DNA from: Clostridia bacterium | Lineage (GTDB): Bacteria > Bacillota > Clostridia > TANB77 > CAG-508 | Assembly (NCBI GenBank): GCA_022799935.1 | Contig: JAAWPK010000011.1 | Location: 1-38,406, forward strand | Direction of reading: 5' to 3' | DNA length: 38,406 nt | Shown here: positions 9,467-20,848 of the stretch, one piece after another | How positions within the stretch are numbered: the stretch's first letter is position 1 | Layout of the letters: each line of letters starts with the position of its first letter | Position numbers and translations under genes: made by a program | The notes under the pieces: generated by a model | Databases searched by the model: none | What the model saw: the letters and a program-made list of their open reading frames with translations, nothing else | Told to the model about the DNA's origin: nothing

Positions 9467-10669
9467 TGTTTATACATAGTTTTAAATATGCACTAAAAAC
9501 ACTATTTAGAGATAAAATGCTTATATTTTGGACATTTGCTTTTCCAATAATACTTCGGAACATTTTTCAAAATGGCCTTTTCTAATATTGAAAATAGCGA
9601 GAAGTTAGACATAATAGACATAGCAATAGTGGAAAATCAGGAATTTAATGAAAGTAATGCATTTAAAGAAACATTTAAAACTTTAAGTGATGAAAAAAAC
9701 GAAGATAGGATTTTTGATACAAAATATGTAGATGAAGAAAAAGCAAAGAAATTATTAGAAAACGGAGAAATAATTCGGGTATTTGATTATAAATGAAGGA
9801 AAACCGAAACTTACTTTTGAGACAAGTGGAATAAACGAAACTATTTTTAGGGAAGTTGTGGGGGAAATTTCTCAGACAGAGGATATACTAAAAAATATTT
9901 CTGAAAAGAAAATAGAAGAATATGCAAAAACTGCAAGTATGCAAGAATTACAGAATATGGAAGTTTTATATGAGAAAGTATATCATGATGTTTTAGAAAT
10001 TATAGAAAATCAGGATGTAAAAATTAGTAATATTTCAAATACTAATTTAAGCTATACAATGATAGAGTTTTATACTTTAATTGCAATGTCTTGCCTTTAT
10101 GGCGGAATGCTTGGAATGGTTACTATAAATAAAAATTTAGCTAATATGTCAAACCAGCGGAAAAAGAGTATCAGTTTCTTGTCTTTCTAAAGGAAAAGCA
10201 GTACTTGCAAGTAGCTTAGCTGGATATATTGCACAATTAATTGGACTTGCACTTCTATTTGTTTATACAGTATTTGTGCTAAAAGTAGACTATGGAAGCA
10301 ATTTACCACTTATAATTTTACTAGGAATTATTCGGAAGTTTTGCAGGTTTATCTATGGGAATAGCTGTATCAAGTGTATTTAAAACAAATGAAAATACAA
10401 AAACAGGAATTTTGATATCTATTACAATGTTTGGCTGTTTCTTATCTGGGATGATGGGAATTACAATGAAATATATTATAGATAAGAATGTACCTATCTT
10501 AAATAAAATAAATCCTGCAAGTATGATAACAGATGGATTTTATTCATTATATTATTATGATACTTTAGATAGATATTTCTTTAATATAGTAAGCTTAATC
10601 ATTTTCACAGCAGTAATGCTTTTAATATCATACTCTAGTTTAAGGAGGCAAAAATATGACAGTATTTAA
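9466..10669 (+). CDS. ABC-2 type transporter permease, four CGG recoding sites
   Basis: Read conventionally it falls into five pieces. Skipping C at 9556, 9776, 10158 and 10333 gives one 399-residue protein with the ABC-2 plan: a first membrane segment (MLIFWTFAFPIILGTFF), a large external domain of about 160 residues (DIAIVENQEF...), then five to six membrane segments (SYTMIEFYTLIAMSCLYGGMLGM, LAGYIAQLIGLALLFVYTVFVLKV, LIILLGIIGSFAGLSMGIAVSS, ILISITMFGCFLSGMMG, FNIVSLIIFTAVMLLISY). Restored joints read PIILGTFF, NGEIIGYLII, NQGKRVSVSCLSKGKAVL and LLGIIGSFAGLS. The last 14 bases overlap the next permease. It probably pairs with it and the ATPase as an exporter. Confidence 0.87.
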
Positions 10670-11805
10670 GACATATCTAAAAGTATTAAATAAAAGTAAA
10701 ATGCCAGTAATTCTCTTTACAGTTATACTTATATTTTTTGCAGGATTCAATATGAAAACAAGCGAAAATAGTACAAACTTTGTTGCAAGTAAGCCAGATA
10801 TTTTAATTGTTAATGAGGATAAAGAAGAAGGAATAACAAAAAATTTGATAAACTACATAAAGAAAAATTCTGAAATAATAGAAATAGAGAATAACGAAGA
10901 AAAGATAAATGATGCTTTATTTTATAGAGATGTAAATTATATTATATATATTCCTGAAAATTATAGAAACGATTTTATAAATGGAGAAAATCCAGAAATA
11001 AAAATCAAAAGTACAGGAGATTATCAGTCTTCATTTGCAGAGATGTTACTTGAAAAATATATAAAAACTGCAAATATTTATAGAGAATTCATAAGAAATG
11101 AAGATGAATTGATAGAAAAAATAAATGAAACTATTTCAAGAGAGACCGATGTAGAAATTGTATCAAAACTTGATACAGACAATTTATCAAAAGCTTCATT
11201 TTACTATAATTTTTTAAATTATAGTATACTTGCAGGTTCAGTTTATGTAATATGCTTAATATTATCTAGTTTTAAAGAAGAAAAAATAGTAAAAAGAACA
11301 GTCATAAGCAGTATGAGATATAAAGATTTTAATAGAAAATTACTTTTATCTAATTGTTTATTTGCAGTTGTTTTATGGATGTTTTATGTATTAATTAGTT
11401 TTATATTAGTTGGAAATATAATGTTTACAATGAATGGATTTATGTATATTGTAAATTCGTTTATATTCACAATATGTTCAGTTACAATAGCCTTCTTAGT
11501 TGGAAATACAATAGCAAGCAAAAATGCAATAAATGGAATTGTAAATGTTATAGCACTTGGATCAAGTTTCCTTTGCCGGAGCATTTGTACCTATGGAATG
11601 GCTACCAGATAGTGTTTTAAAAATCGCACATGTACTTCCATCATATTATTATATAAAAAGCAATAATTTGTTAACAGAAATAGAAGAAATTAATTTTGAA
11701 ACACTAAAACCAGTGCTTACAAATATAGGAGGGATTCTAATATTTGCAATAGTATTTGTAATAATTACAAATATGGTATCCAAAAAGAAAAGTAAGATAG
11801 GATAA
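10656..11805 (+). CDS. ABC-2 type transporter permease, second subunit, one CGG recoding site
   Basis: 382 residues after skipping C at 11577. N-terminal membrane segment (VILFTVILIFFAGFNM), external domain (ILIVNEDKEEGITKNLINYIKKN...), and a C-terminal set of membrane segments. The restored joint GSSFLCGAFVPMEWLPDSVLKIAHVLPSYYY is the typical ABC-2 pattern (FLxGxFVPxEWLP then P.Y). START: ATG behind AAGGAGG, inside the end of the previous gene. Confidence 0.87.
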
Positions 11806-11810
11806 AAGAG

Positions 11811-11837
11811 AGAGGATGCTTTTTAGTATCCTCTTTA
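11811..11837 (+). terminator. Terminator after the ABC operon
   Basis: AGAGGAT (11811-11817) pairs with ATCCTCT (11828-11834), followed by a weak T-rich stretch. Confidence 0.6.
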
Positions 11838-11857
11838 AATTTTAAGAAAAGGAGATA

Positions 11858-11886
11858 TTGAAAAAAATATCGAATTATGATAGAAT
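11858..11886 (+). promoter_or_regulatory. miaB promoter
   Basis: TTGAAA (11858-11863), 17-base spacer, TAGAAT (11881-11886) preceded by TGA. Confidence 0.6.
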
Positions 11887-11920
11887 AAGTTATACTTTTT
11901 AAAGAAAAGAGTTATGATTA

Positions 11921-13295
11921 ATGGAAATATTAGATTTTAAAGAAGACTATATAGATAAAGTAAAAGAAATAAATGATGGCAAAAACTTAAAATACCACAT
12001 ACTTACAATGGGATGTTTACTAAATGAAAATGACTCAGAAAAGTTATGTGGAATGATAGAAAAAATGGGATATACAAAAGTAGATGAACCCAAAGAAGCT
12101 GACCTTATAGTATTTAATACTTGTTGTGTAAGAGAAAATGCAGAAGATAAGCTATTTCGGAAAGTTAGGAGAGTTAAAAACATATAAAAAAGAAACTGGA
12201 GCAATAATTGCTATCCGGTGGTTGTATGATGCAAGAAAAACATATACAGGAAAAACTTCATAAGAGTTATCCATATTTTGATATAATGTTTGGCACACAT
12301 ACTTTAAATAAATTTCCAGAAGATTTATACAAAGTCCTTTTAGAAAGAAACAAAATTACAGATGTAATAGATATAGATGGAGAAATATATGAAGGATTAC
12401 CAATAAAAAGAGAAGACAGTATAAAAGCTCAAGTTACAATCATGTATGGGTGTAACAACTTTTGTTCATACTGTATAGTTCCATATGTAAGAGGAAGAGA
12501 AAGAAGCAGAAGACCAGAAGATATATTAAAAGAAATAAATGAATTAGCAAAAGAAGGATATAAAGAGATAACATTACTTGGACAAAATGTGAACTCTTAT
12601 GATGGAGGAAATGGGTACAAATTTTCAAACCTTTTAAAAGATGTAAATAAAATAGAAGGAATAGAAAGAATAAGATTTATATCTCCACATCCAAAGGATT
12701 TTACAGATGATGTAATAGAAGCAATAAAAATGAGTGACAAAGTTTGTAAAATATTACATCTTCCACTTCAATCTGGAAGTACAGAAGTATTAAAGAAGAT
12801 GAATAGAAGGTATACTAAAGAGCAGTATTTGAATTTAGTAGAAAAAATAAAAAATGAAATACCAGAAGTTGTCTTTTCGACAGATATAATAGTAGGATTT
12901 CCTGAAGAGACAGAAGAAGACTTTGAAGATACATTAGATGTTGTACAAAAAGTGAAGTTTGAGCAAGTCTTTATGTTTATATATTCAAGAAGGGTACGGA
13001 ACACCAGCAGATAAAAATGAAAATCAGGTTCCAGAAGAAATAAAACATACAAGATTTAATAAATTAAAAGAGTTGGTAGAAACTCAAATAGAGGGAAATA
13101 ATGCAAAATACTTAGGAACAACGCAAAAAGTTTTAGTAGAAGGAAGAAGCAAGACAGATAAGACAAAATTAACACGGAAGAACAGAAACTAATAAAGTAG
13201 TTGTGTTTATTGGAGAAGATGAATTAATAAACCAAATAATAGATATAAAGATAACCAAAGATTGCCTTTGGTATCTTCAAGGAAAACCAATTTAA
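11921..13295 (+). CDS. miaB: tRNA-2-methylthio-N6-dimethylallyladenosine synthase MiaB, four CGG recoding sites
   Basis: Radical-SAM methylthiotransferase that converts i6A37 to ms2i6A37 in tRNAs reading UNN codons. 456 residues after skipping C at 12158, 12216, 12997 and 13175. N-terminal domain: TMGCLLNENDSEKL and FNTCCVRENAEDKLFG hold two of the cluster cysteines; GGCMMQE holds the third, its first glycine being a CGGT site. Radical-SAM motif CNNFCSYCIVPYVRGRERSR lies near residue 173. The TRAM-like C-terminus includes VLVEGRSK...LTGRTETNKVVVF, where LTG is a restored joint. Restored YSRRVGTPAD matches the family's YSxRxGTPA. It lies just upstream of mutS, a common arrangement in Bacillota. 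MiaB acts on the anticodon loop, whose modification affects frame maintenance in other bacteria. Confidence 0.94.
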
Positions 13296-13310
13296 AGGAG
13301 AGATAAATAT

Positions 13311-15930
13311 ATGGCAGAATATTCACCTATGATGCAGCATTATCTAGATACAAAAGAACAATACAAAGACTGTATATTATTTTATAGATTAGGCGATTTT
13401 TATGAGATGTTTTTTGATGATGCAAAAACAGTATCAAGGGAACTAGAATTAACTTTAACAGGTAGAGAATGTGGACAAGAAGAAAGAGCTCCAATGTGTC
13501 GGAGTTCCTTTTCATGCAGCAAATATGTATATAGCAAAGCTAATTGAAAAAGGATATAAAGTAGCAATATGTGAACAATTAGAAGATCCAAAACAAGCAA
13601 AAGGAATAGTAAAAAGAGATGTTATAAGAGTTGTAACACCTGGAACAGTATTAGAAGATAATCTACTAGATGAAAAGAAAAATAACTATATAATGTCAAT
13701 ATATAAACAAGGAATATTCTTTGGTATTGCTGTATGCGATATATCAACAGGAGAATTTTTGGGAGCAGAGATAAAAGAAACAAATAACTTTGCAAAACTA
13801 CTTGATGAGATTGCAAGATATTATCCAGCAGAAATAGTTGTAAATGAGATGATGTATGCATGCTCAGAAGAAATAGCTAAGATAAGAGAAAGAATAGAAT
13901 GCTATATATCAAATATAGAAGAACGGCAGATTTGAACTAGGAATTGAAGAATTACAAAATAATCATGAAATTACAGATGAACATGGAAAAAGTTTGGAAA
14001 ACATAGTAGGCAAGGAACTTGCATTAACTGCTGCAAATGGACTATTAGATTATATAAAGCAGACCCAAAAAATAGAAATGGAACATATAAATGTAATAAA
14101 AATATATGACATAATAAAATACATGTCTTTAGATATAAATGCAAGGAGAAATTTAGAATTAACAGAAAGAATGAGAGACAAAGGAAAAAAAGGAACTTTA
14201 CTTTGGGTTTTAGACAAAACTTCTACATCTATGGGAGGCAGAATGCTAAGAAGGTGGATAAGTGATCCTCTTATTGATGTAGATGAGATAAACCGGAAGA
14301 TTAGAATCTGTAAAAGAACTAAAAACAAATATGATATTAAGAGGAGATATAATAGAAAATCTAAAAAAGATATTTGATATAGAAAGAATTGCTCGGGAAG
14401 ATATCATATGGAAATGCAAATGCGAGAGATATGCTTTCATTAAAGTCTTCAGTTTCAAAACTTCCAGAGTTAAAGAATATATTAGCCAATAGTAAAGCAC
14501 CAATGCTAAAAGAAATATGTGAAAACCTAGATGAATTAAAAGATATATATGAATTAATAAATAAATCAATAACAGAAGAACCAGGAATAACAATTACAGA
14601 TGGAAATATTATAAAAAAAGGATATAATGAGGAAGTAGATAAGTTAAAAGAAGCCTCTACAAATGGAAAGGTTTGGCTTGTAGAACTTGAAGCAAAGGAA
14701 AAAGAAGAAACTGGAATAAAAAACCTAAAAGTAGGATTTAATAAAGTTTTTGGGTACTATATAGAAGTTACAAAATCAAATTTAAATTTAGTTCCAGAAA
14801 GATTTGTGAGAAAGCAGACTCTAACAAATGGAGAAAGATATATTACAGAAGAGCTAAAAAAATTAGAAGATGTAATATTAGGAGCACAAGAAAAATTAGT
14901 AGATTTAGAGTATAAAATATTCTTAGAAGTAAGAAAGAAAATATCAGATGAGATATCTAGGATACAAAAAACAGCAGAATTAGTTGCAATGCTTGATGTA
15001 ATAGGTACATTTGCAGAAGTTGCAGAAGACCTAAATTATACAATGCCAATAGTAGATGATAGTGGAGAAATAAATATTGAAGAAGGAAGACATCCAGTAA
15101 TAGAAAAAATGTTATCTTCTGGAAACTTTGTACCAAATGATACATATATGAATAAAAGTAGTGATAGACTTCGGAATAATTACAGGACCTAACATGGCAG
15201 GAAAATCTACATATATGAGGCAAGTTGCTTTAATTACTCTTATGGCGCAAATTCGGAAGCTTTGTTCCAGCAAAGTATGCAAAGATAGGAGTAGTAGATA
15301 AAATTTTTACAAGAGTTGGGGCGTCAGATGACTTAAGTATGGGACAAAGTACATTTATGGTAGAAATGATGGAAGTTGCAAATATATTAAAAACAGCAAC
15401 ACAAAATAGTCTAGTAATACTAGATGAAATAGGCCGTGGAACTTCTACATATGACCGGACTATCTATTGCTTGGGCAGTTGCATCATTTATGGCAGATAA
15501 AGAAAAATGTGGAGCAAAGACACTATTTGCAACACATTACCATGAACTTACAAAACTTGAAGAAATGCTAGATGGAGTAAAAAATTATTCTATTGCAGTA
15601 AAAGAAAAAGGAGAAGATATAATTTTCCTTAGAAAAATTATAAAAGGTGGAACTGACGAGAGCTATGGAATACATGTTGCAAAACTTGCAGGAGTTCCAA
15701 AGGATGTTCTTAAGAATGCAAAAGAAATATTAAAAAATCTAGAAAGAAAAAGTATGCTTGGAGAAAAAAACATGGAAAAGCAAGAGAAAAAAGAAAGTGC
15801 AGGGCAGCTAAGTATGTACAACTTTAAACTTGCAGAAATAGCACACGAATTAGATAAAATAAATGTAAATGAGCTTACACCAATAGATGCAATGAATATT
15901 TTAGTTAAGCTCAAAGAAACAGCTTCTTAA
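13311..15930 (+). CDS. mutS: DNA mismatch repair protein MutS, seven CGG recoding sites
   Basis: Recognises mismatches and small loops and starts repair with MutL. 870 residues after skipping C at 13500, 13924, 14294, 14394, 15172, 15254 and 15456, the usual MutS1 length. Mismatch-binding FYEMF motif near residue 31 ([15 protein letters not shown]). Restored joints are diagnostic: [80 protein letters not shown] (Walker A near residue 620), [28 protein letters not shown]. Walker [13 protein letters not shown] and THYHEL follow. The C-terminal helix region ends [26 protein letters not shown] behind AAAGGAG, 15 bases after miaB, so same operon. mutL is not in the window. Confidence 0.95.
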
Positions 15931-15937
15931 TTGAAAA

Positions 15938-16003
15938 GATAAACATCGTATTGTAGCATTGTTTATCAAAAGAAAATCAATCAAGCATGCAGAAAGTATG
16001 CTT
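15938..16003 (+). other. Two hairpins between mutS and ispG
   Basis: GATAAACA (15938-15945) pairs with TGTTTATC (15960-15967), and AAGCAT (from about 15984) pairs with ATGCTT (to about 16003). Neither is directly followed by a strong T run, so this may be a weak terminator or a leader of ispG. Confidence 0.4.
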
Positions 16004-16079
16004 CTGGTAACTCTTTTTCAAACAACTACCACTACTAGTTTCTTTTTCCAATTATATTATAAAAAGGGAGATATTTAAA

Positions 16080-17135
16080 ATGACAAATAGAAAAGATACA
16101 AGAAAAATAACTGTAAATGGAGTGCAAATAGGAGGGCAAAACAGAGTAATAATACAATCTATGACAAACACAAAAACAAAAGATATAGAAAGAACAGTAG
16201 AACAAATACTAGAACTTGAAAAGGCAGGGTGTGAAATAATTAGAGTAGCATGCTTAGATGAAGATGATGCTAAAGCTATAAAAGAAATAAAAGCAAAAAT
16301 ACATATACCAATAGTTGCAGATATTCATTTTGATTATAAAATAGCACTTACAGCAATAGAAGCAGGAGTTGATAAACTAAGAATAAATCCAGGGAATATT
16401 GGTGGAAGAGATAGAGTAGAAAAAGTTGTAAATGCATGTAAAGAGAAAAATATACCAATAAGAATAGGCGTAAATTCAGGCTCTTTAGAAAAAGATTTAC
16501 TAGAGAAATACGGAGTTACAGCAAAAGCAATGGTAGAAAGTGCATTAAGACATATAAAAATACTAGAAGAACTAGACTTTTATGATATATGTGTATCATT
16601 AAAAGCATCAGATTTAGACTTGTGTATAAAAGCATATGAAGAAGCAAGCAAAACATTTAATTATCCACTTCATATAGGAATAACAGAAGCACGGAACATC
16701 ATTTTCAGGAACAATAAAATCAAGTATAGGATTAGGAGTTCTTTTAAGAGAAGGAATAGGGGATACTTTGAGAGTATCTTTATCAGATGATCCAATAGAA
16801 GAAGTGAAAGTTGCAAAGGAAATACTAAAAGATTGTAATTTATATAAAAAGTCTCCAACACTTGTATCTTGTCCAACCTGTGGAAGAACACAAATAAAAC
16901 TAATACCAATAGCAAAAGAAGTTGAAGGATTTTTACAAACAATAGAATCAGATATAAAAGTTGCTGTAATGGGATGTGCAGTAAATGGACCAGGAGAAGC
17001 AAGAGAAGCAGATATAGGAATTGCACGGCCGGAATAAAAGAAGGATTACTTTTCAAAAAAGGAGAAGTAATAAGAAAAGTACCTCAAGAGAAAATAGTAG
17101 AAGTGCTTAAAAGTGAAATATTAGATATGATATAA
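16080..17135 (+). CDS. ispG: 4-hydroxy-3-methylbut-2-enyl diphosphate synthase, three CGG recoding sites
   Basis: Iron-sulfur enzyme of the MEP isoprenoid pathway, converting ME-cPP to HMBPP. 350 residues after skipping C at 16692, 17026 and 17030, the usual bacterial length. TIM-barrel part: [49 protein letters not shown]. Restored [38 protein letters not shown] is the family hallmark. Cluster ligands: CPTCGRTQ and [11 protein letters not shown]. The C-terminal [16 protein letters not shown] needs two adjacent four-base units, CGGC and CGGA, at 17026-17033; skipping only one C leaves the frame broken. The product is normally essential where this is the only isoprenoid route, so the gene is very unlikely to be dead. 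Confidence 0.95.
17026..17033 (+). other. Tandem CGGC-CGGA recoding site (Gly-Gly)
   Basis: Two consecutive four-base glycine units inside the conserved GIAGG of ispG. The conventional frame reads Arg-Pro-Glu-stop here. Both C bases must be skipped to recover [15 protein letters not shown]. Confidence 0.85.
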
Positions 17136-17159
17136 AAATGCATGATAAGAATACAATAT

Positions 17160-17188
17160 TTGAAATTAATAGCTATTCATGTTATAAT
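17160..17188 (+). promoter_or_regulatory. Promoter of the orphan gene at 17225
   Basis: TTGAAA (17160-17165), 17-base spacer, TATAAT (17183-17188) with TGT before it (extended -10). Confidence 0.7.
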
Positions 17189-17224
17189 TAAAATGACATA
17201 TTATATGTGTGGAGGTTTTTAGAC

Positions 17225-17449
17225 ATGAGGCGGAAAATGATAAGGCACTTCAAAAACAACCAAAAGCTGATAATAAGTGCGGCAATTATTGGAGGAATAA
17301 TAAATGCCATCTGTTCAATAAGAGATCAGATGAGCATAGGTGGTATTATTGTTAGAACAGTACTGAGTGTGGTTCTGATAATGGCTATTACCTGGATTGG
17401 ACTGGCCGCTATTGACAGCGTAATGACTGTAGACAACAGCAAAGAATAA
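17225..17449 (+). CDS. Small orphan membrane protein, GC-richer, with a conventional CGG arginine codon
   Basis: 74 residues from ATG 17225, with GGAGG (17211-17215) nine bases upstream; GTG 17207 lies ahead of that site and is unlikely. MRRKMIRHFKNNQKL is followed by two hydrophobic segments (IISAAIIGGIINAIC and GIIVRTVLSVVLIMAITWIGLAAI), so probably two membrane helices. Base composition and codon use (CTG, GCG, GCC, GAC) differ from neighbours. Codon 3 is CGG (17231-17233), and here it must be arginine: a +1 shift gives TGA after four codons. It has its own promoter and GC-rich hairpin. I do not recognise the family; it looks acquired. See the similar unit at 33038. Confidence 0.6.
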   Translation: MRRKMIRHFKNNQKLIISAAIIGGIINAICSIRDQMSIGGIIVRTVLSVVLIMAITWIGLAAIDSVMTVDNSKE

Positions 17450-17485
17450 GCAAGGTGTATTATCACAATTTTATAGCAAAACCTG

Positions 17486-17514
17486 ACAGAGGAGTCCGTT
17501 GTGGGCTCCTCTGT
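17486..17514 (+). terminator. GC-rich terminator hairpin of the orphan gene
   Basis: ACAGAGGAG (17486-17494) pairs with CTCCTCTGT (17506-17514); only short T runs follow. Confidence 0.7.
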
Positions 17515-17546
17515 TGTTATATAAAAATATGATAAATATCCAACAT

Positions 17547-17575
17547 TTGACAAAACCCGAAAAATATAGTATAAT
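17547..17575 (+). promoter_or_regulatory. Consensus promoter of the RNase J gene
   Basis: TTGACA (17547-17552), 17-base spacer, TATAAT (17570-17575): a perfect sigma-A consensus. Confidence 0.8.
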
Positions 17576-17581
17576 ACTAAA

Positions 17582-17800
17582 CAATGTGTGTCATATTATA
17601 TATATGATAAGGATGAGATTTTAAAATAATATTAAAGAGTTATGTTGAACGGAAAATTAAATATTATTTAAAAGATGTGTATATATATACATCTTAATTT
17701 AAAATTGAAAAAAATAGAAGATTTTAAGCAAAATTATGAGGAATTTTGTATGCTTAAAACTACTCATATACATAAAAGAAAGGAAAGGTAAAAAGGAAAA
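17582..17800 (+). promoter_or_regulatory. Long structured 5' leader of RNase J mRNA
   Basis: About 220 untranslated bases separate the promoter from the ATG. Two hairpins are visible: AAGATGT pairing with ACATCTT (about 17670-17694), and TTTTAAGC with AAAATT pairing with AATTTT and GCTTAAAA (about 17723-17762). No known riboswitch is recognised. A self-cleavage or autoregulation role is inference. Confidence 0.45.
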
Positions 17801-19663
17801 ATGGTTGAAACAAAAGAGAATCAAAATAAAGGTTCTATAATAAGAAAGGAAAGAAAACCAAGGAAAGAGAGAATAGTAAAAAAAGAAGTAAAAGAGAAAA
17901 AAGAGGTTCAGAAGAAGGATACAAAAAAAGTAGAGAAAAATATAAAAAAACAGACAAGGAAACCAAGAAGAAATTTAAATAGATTAGAAGAAGTCAGGTT
18001 TAAAAAATCTCCACTTAAAGTAATTCCTCTTGGAGGCTTATTAGAGATTGGAAAAAATATAACAGTATTTGAATATGAAGATGAAATAATAATAGTAGAC
18101 TGTGGACTAGCATTCCCAACAGAAGATATGCTTGGAGTAGACTTAGTTGTTGCAGATATAACATATTTAGAGAGAAATAAAGAGAAAATAAAAGGACTAT
18201 TTATTACACATGGACATGAAGACCATATAGGAGGAATTCCATATCTTCTAAAACAAATAAATGCACCAATATATGCAACAAGATTTACCTGCGGGTTAAT
18301 TCGAAACAAACTAGAAGAACATGGATTATCAAGAAGCACAAAGATGTATGAAGTAGAACAAGGAACAACAATGGATTTAGGCAAAATGAAAGTTGAATTT
18401 ATAAGAACATCACATAGTATACCAGATGCTGTAAGTTTTGCAATATATACACCAGCAGGAATAGTAATGCATACTGGAGATTTTAAAATAGATTATACAC
18501 CAATAGATGGACAAAAGATAGACTTTGGAAGACTTGCAGAAATCGGAAGGAAAGGTGTATTGCTTCTTATGTCAGATAGTACTAATGCAGAAAGAAAAGG
18601 ATTTACAAAATCAGAAAGTACTATTGGAGAAGTTTTCGATGAACTATTTATGCACTGTAGAAAAAGAATTGTAGTCGCAACATTTGCTTCAAATGTACAT
18701 AGAGTACAGCAAATAATAGATTCTTCAGTAGAAAATCGGAAGAAAAGTTGCAATATGTCGGAAGAAGTATGGTAAAAATGATAGAGACAGCTTCTGAACT
18801 TGGATATATGAATATTCCTAAAAATACAATAATTGATATAGATTTAATAAATAAATATCCAGATGAAGCACTAACAATCATTACAACAGGAAGTCAAGGA
18901 GAACCTATGTCAGCACTAACTAGAATGGCAGCAGGAGATCATAAAAAAGTTCAAATAACTCCAAATGACTTAGTAATAATATCTGCAAATCCAATACCAG
19001 GAAACGAAAAATTTGTATCAAAAGTAATAGATGATTTAATGCAAATAGGAGCAGAAGTAATATATAGTTCACTGGCAGACATACATGTCTCAGGACATGG
19101 TTGTCAAGAAGAACAAAAACTTATGTTATCATTAATAAAACCAAAATATTTTATGCCAGTACATGGAGAATATAGACAACTAATAGCACATGCAGAGACA
19201 GCAGAAAAAATAGGAATTCCACATGAAAATATATTCATAATGAAAAATGGAAAAGTATTAGAATTAACAGAAAAAGAAGCAAAAGTTAGTGGAACAGTAC
19301 CAGCAGGAAAAGTTATGGTTGATGGACTAGGAATTGGAGATGTTGGTAATATAGTATTAAAAGACAGACAGCACCTATCTCAAGATGGACTAATAATAGT
19401 GGTTGTTGCAATGAATGGGGCAACACGGAGAAATGATATCAGGACCAGATATTATATCAAGAGGATTTGTATATGTTCGTGAATCAGAAAATTTAATGGA
19501 AGATATGAAAAATACTTTGAGATATGAACTTGCAAAATTAGAAGAAAACAATGTAACAGACTGGGCAGTAATAAAACTAACAATAAAAGATACATTAAGA
19601 GATTTTCTATTAAAGAAAAATAAAAGAAACCCTATGGTACTACCAATTATTATGGAGGTATAG
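17801..19663 (+). CDS. rnj: Ribonuclease J, three CGG recoding sites
   Basis: Metallo-beta-lactamase/beta-CASP RNase acting in mRNA decay and rRNA maturation, with 5'-3' exo- and endonuclease activity in the family. 619 residues after skipping C at 18737, 18759 and 19426. An unusual Lys/Arg-rich N-terminal tail of about 65 residues (RKERKPRKERIVKKEVKEKK) precedes the core, which starts KVIPLGGLLEIGKNITVFEYEDEIIIVDCG. Zinc motif THGHEDHIGG, then SHSIPDA, HTGDFKIDYTP and SDSTNAERKG are present. Restored ENGRKVAICGRSMVKMIETA needs two sites 22 bases apart, and restored MNGATGEMISGPDIISRGFVYVRES matches RNase J exactly. The basic tail is a likely RNA- or ribosome-binding extension. Confidence 0.94.
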
Positions 19664-19859
19664 CTGAATGTACTGATCTCAAGCTGTTTATAAAATTAGA
19701 TAGGCTTTTGGGAACTAACTGAGTGAGTTTAGATAGGTTTCTAATATAAAATTAAAAAGTTTTTCAAACTTATTGACAAATATGCAAATATATCATAAGA
19801 TACAAACAATAGTTCTAATTATATAATTAAAATTAAATTTCTATAAAAGGATGTGTTAT

Positions 19860-20804
19860 ATGAGTGATAAGAAAAATGAAATTATTATATTTGAAAACCA
19901 AGGTGTAAAATTAGAAGTAAATTTAAAAGAAGAAACTGTATGGTTAACTCAAGCACAAATGGAAAAATTATTTGCTGTAAAACATGCAACTATAAGTGAA
20001 CATATTAACAATATTTTTAAAGAAGGTGAACTTGATGAAAAAACTTCTGTCGGAATTTCCGACAAAAGTACAGGTGGAAGAAAATCTAAAATATATAATT
20101 TAGATGTTATAATATCTGTTGGTTATAGAGTTAAATCGAAGAATGGTGTACTTTTTAGACAATGGGCGACTAAAATATTAAAAGATTATATGTTAAAAGG
20201 ATATGCAGTAAATCAAAGAAGATTAGAATATTTAGAAAAAACAATAAAGTTAATTGATATAGCAAATAGAATAGATGAAAGATTAGAAGGAAATGATGCA
20301 AAAGAAATATTAAAAGTAATTGGAGACTATTCAAAAGCACTTGACATATTAGATGATTATGACCATAGAACTTTAAAGAAAATAGATGGCAATATAGATG
20401 AAAGAAAAATTGAATATGAAAAATGTTTAGAAGTTATAAATAAATTAAGATTTAATGAAGAAAGTTCTTTGTTTGCAATAGAAAGAGATAAAGGGCTAGA
20501 GTCAATAATAGGAAATATTTATCAAACTTTTAGTGGACAAGATATATACAAAAGCATAGAAGAAAAAGGAGCAAATTTTTTATATCTAATAGTTAAAAAT
20601 CATGTTTTTGCAGATGGAAATAAACGAATTGCAGCTACACTATTTATATATTTTCTAAACTTTTATGGCATTTTATATAAAAATGAAAATCAAGTAATAG
20701 ATAACAATACATTAGCAGCTTTAACTTTATTAATAGCAGAATCAAACCCAAAAGAAAAAGAAGTAATAATAGATTTAGTAATGAATTTTTTAAGTGACAA
20801 TTAA
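19860..20804 (+). CDS. RhuM-like protein with C-terminal Fic/Doc domain
   Basis: 314 residues. Residues 1-130 match the RhuM-type 'virulence' domain: VWLTQAQMEKLFAVKHATISEHINNIFKEGELDE, then STGGRKSKIYNLDVIISVGYRVKSKNGVLFRQWAT. The C-terminus carries a Fic/Doc motif HVFADGNKRIAATLFIYFLNF (HxFxDGNKR, Doc-like), expected to modify a target protein by AMP or phosphate transfer. ATG 19860 is chosen because AAAAGGATG stands at correct distance; ATG 19851 lies inside that site. No CGG site; CGA serves as arginine. The gene is typical of accessory regions. A TTGACA (19773-19778) lies upstream without a clear -10. Confidence 0.85.
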   Translation: MSDKKNEIIIFENQGVKLEVNLKEETVWLTQAQMEKLFAVKHATISEHINNIFKEGELDEKTSVGISDKSTGGRKSKIYNLDVIISVGYRVKSKNGVLFRQWATKILKDYMLKGYAVNQRRLEYLEKTIKLIDIANRIDERLEGNDAKEILKVIGDYSKALDILDDYDHRTLKKIDGNIDERKIEYEKCLEVINKLRFNEESSLFAIERDKGLESIIGNIYQTFSGQDIYKSIEEKGANFLYLIVKNHVFADGNKRIAATLFIYFLNFYGILYKNENQVIDNNTLAALTLLIAESNPKEKEVIIDLVMNFLSDN

Positions 20805-20848
20805 TAATCAATCTAAGAAATAAATAGTATTATAATATGAGGTGTAAT

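Noticed and set aside
20046..20060. Palindrome-like GTCGGAATTTCCGAC as a regulatory site
   Set aside because: It lies inside the conserved coding part of the RhuM/Fic gene, and the CGG here is out of frame (GTC GGA), read normally as Val-Gly.
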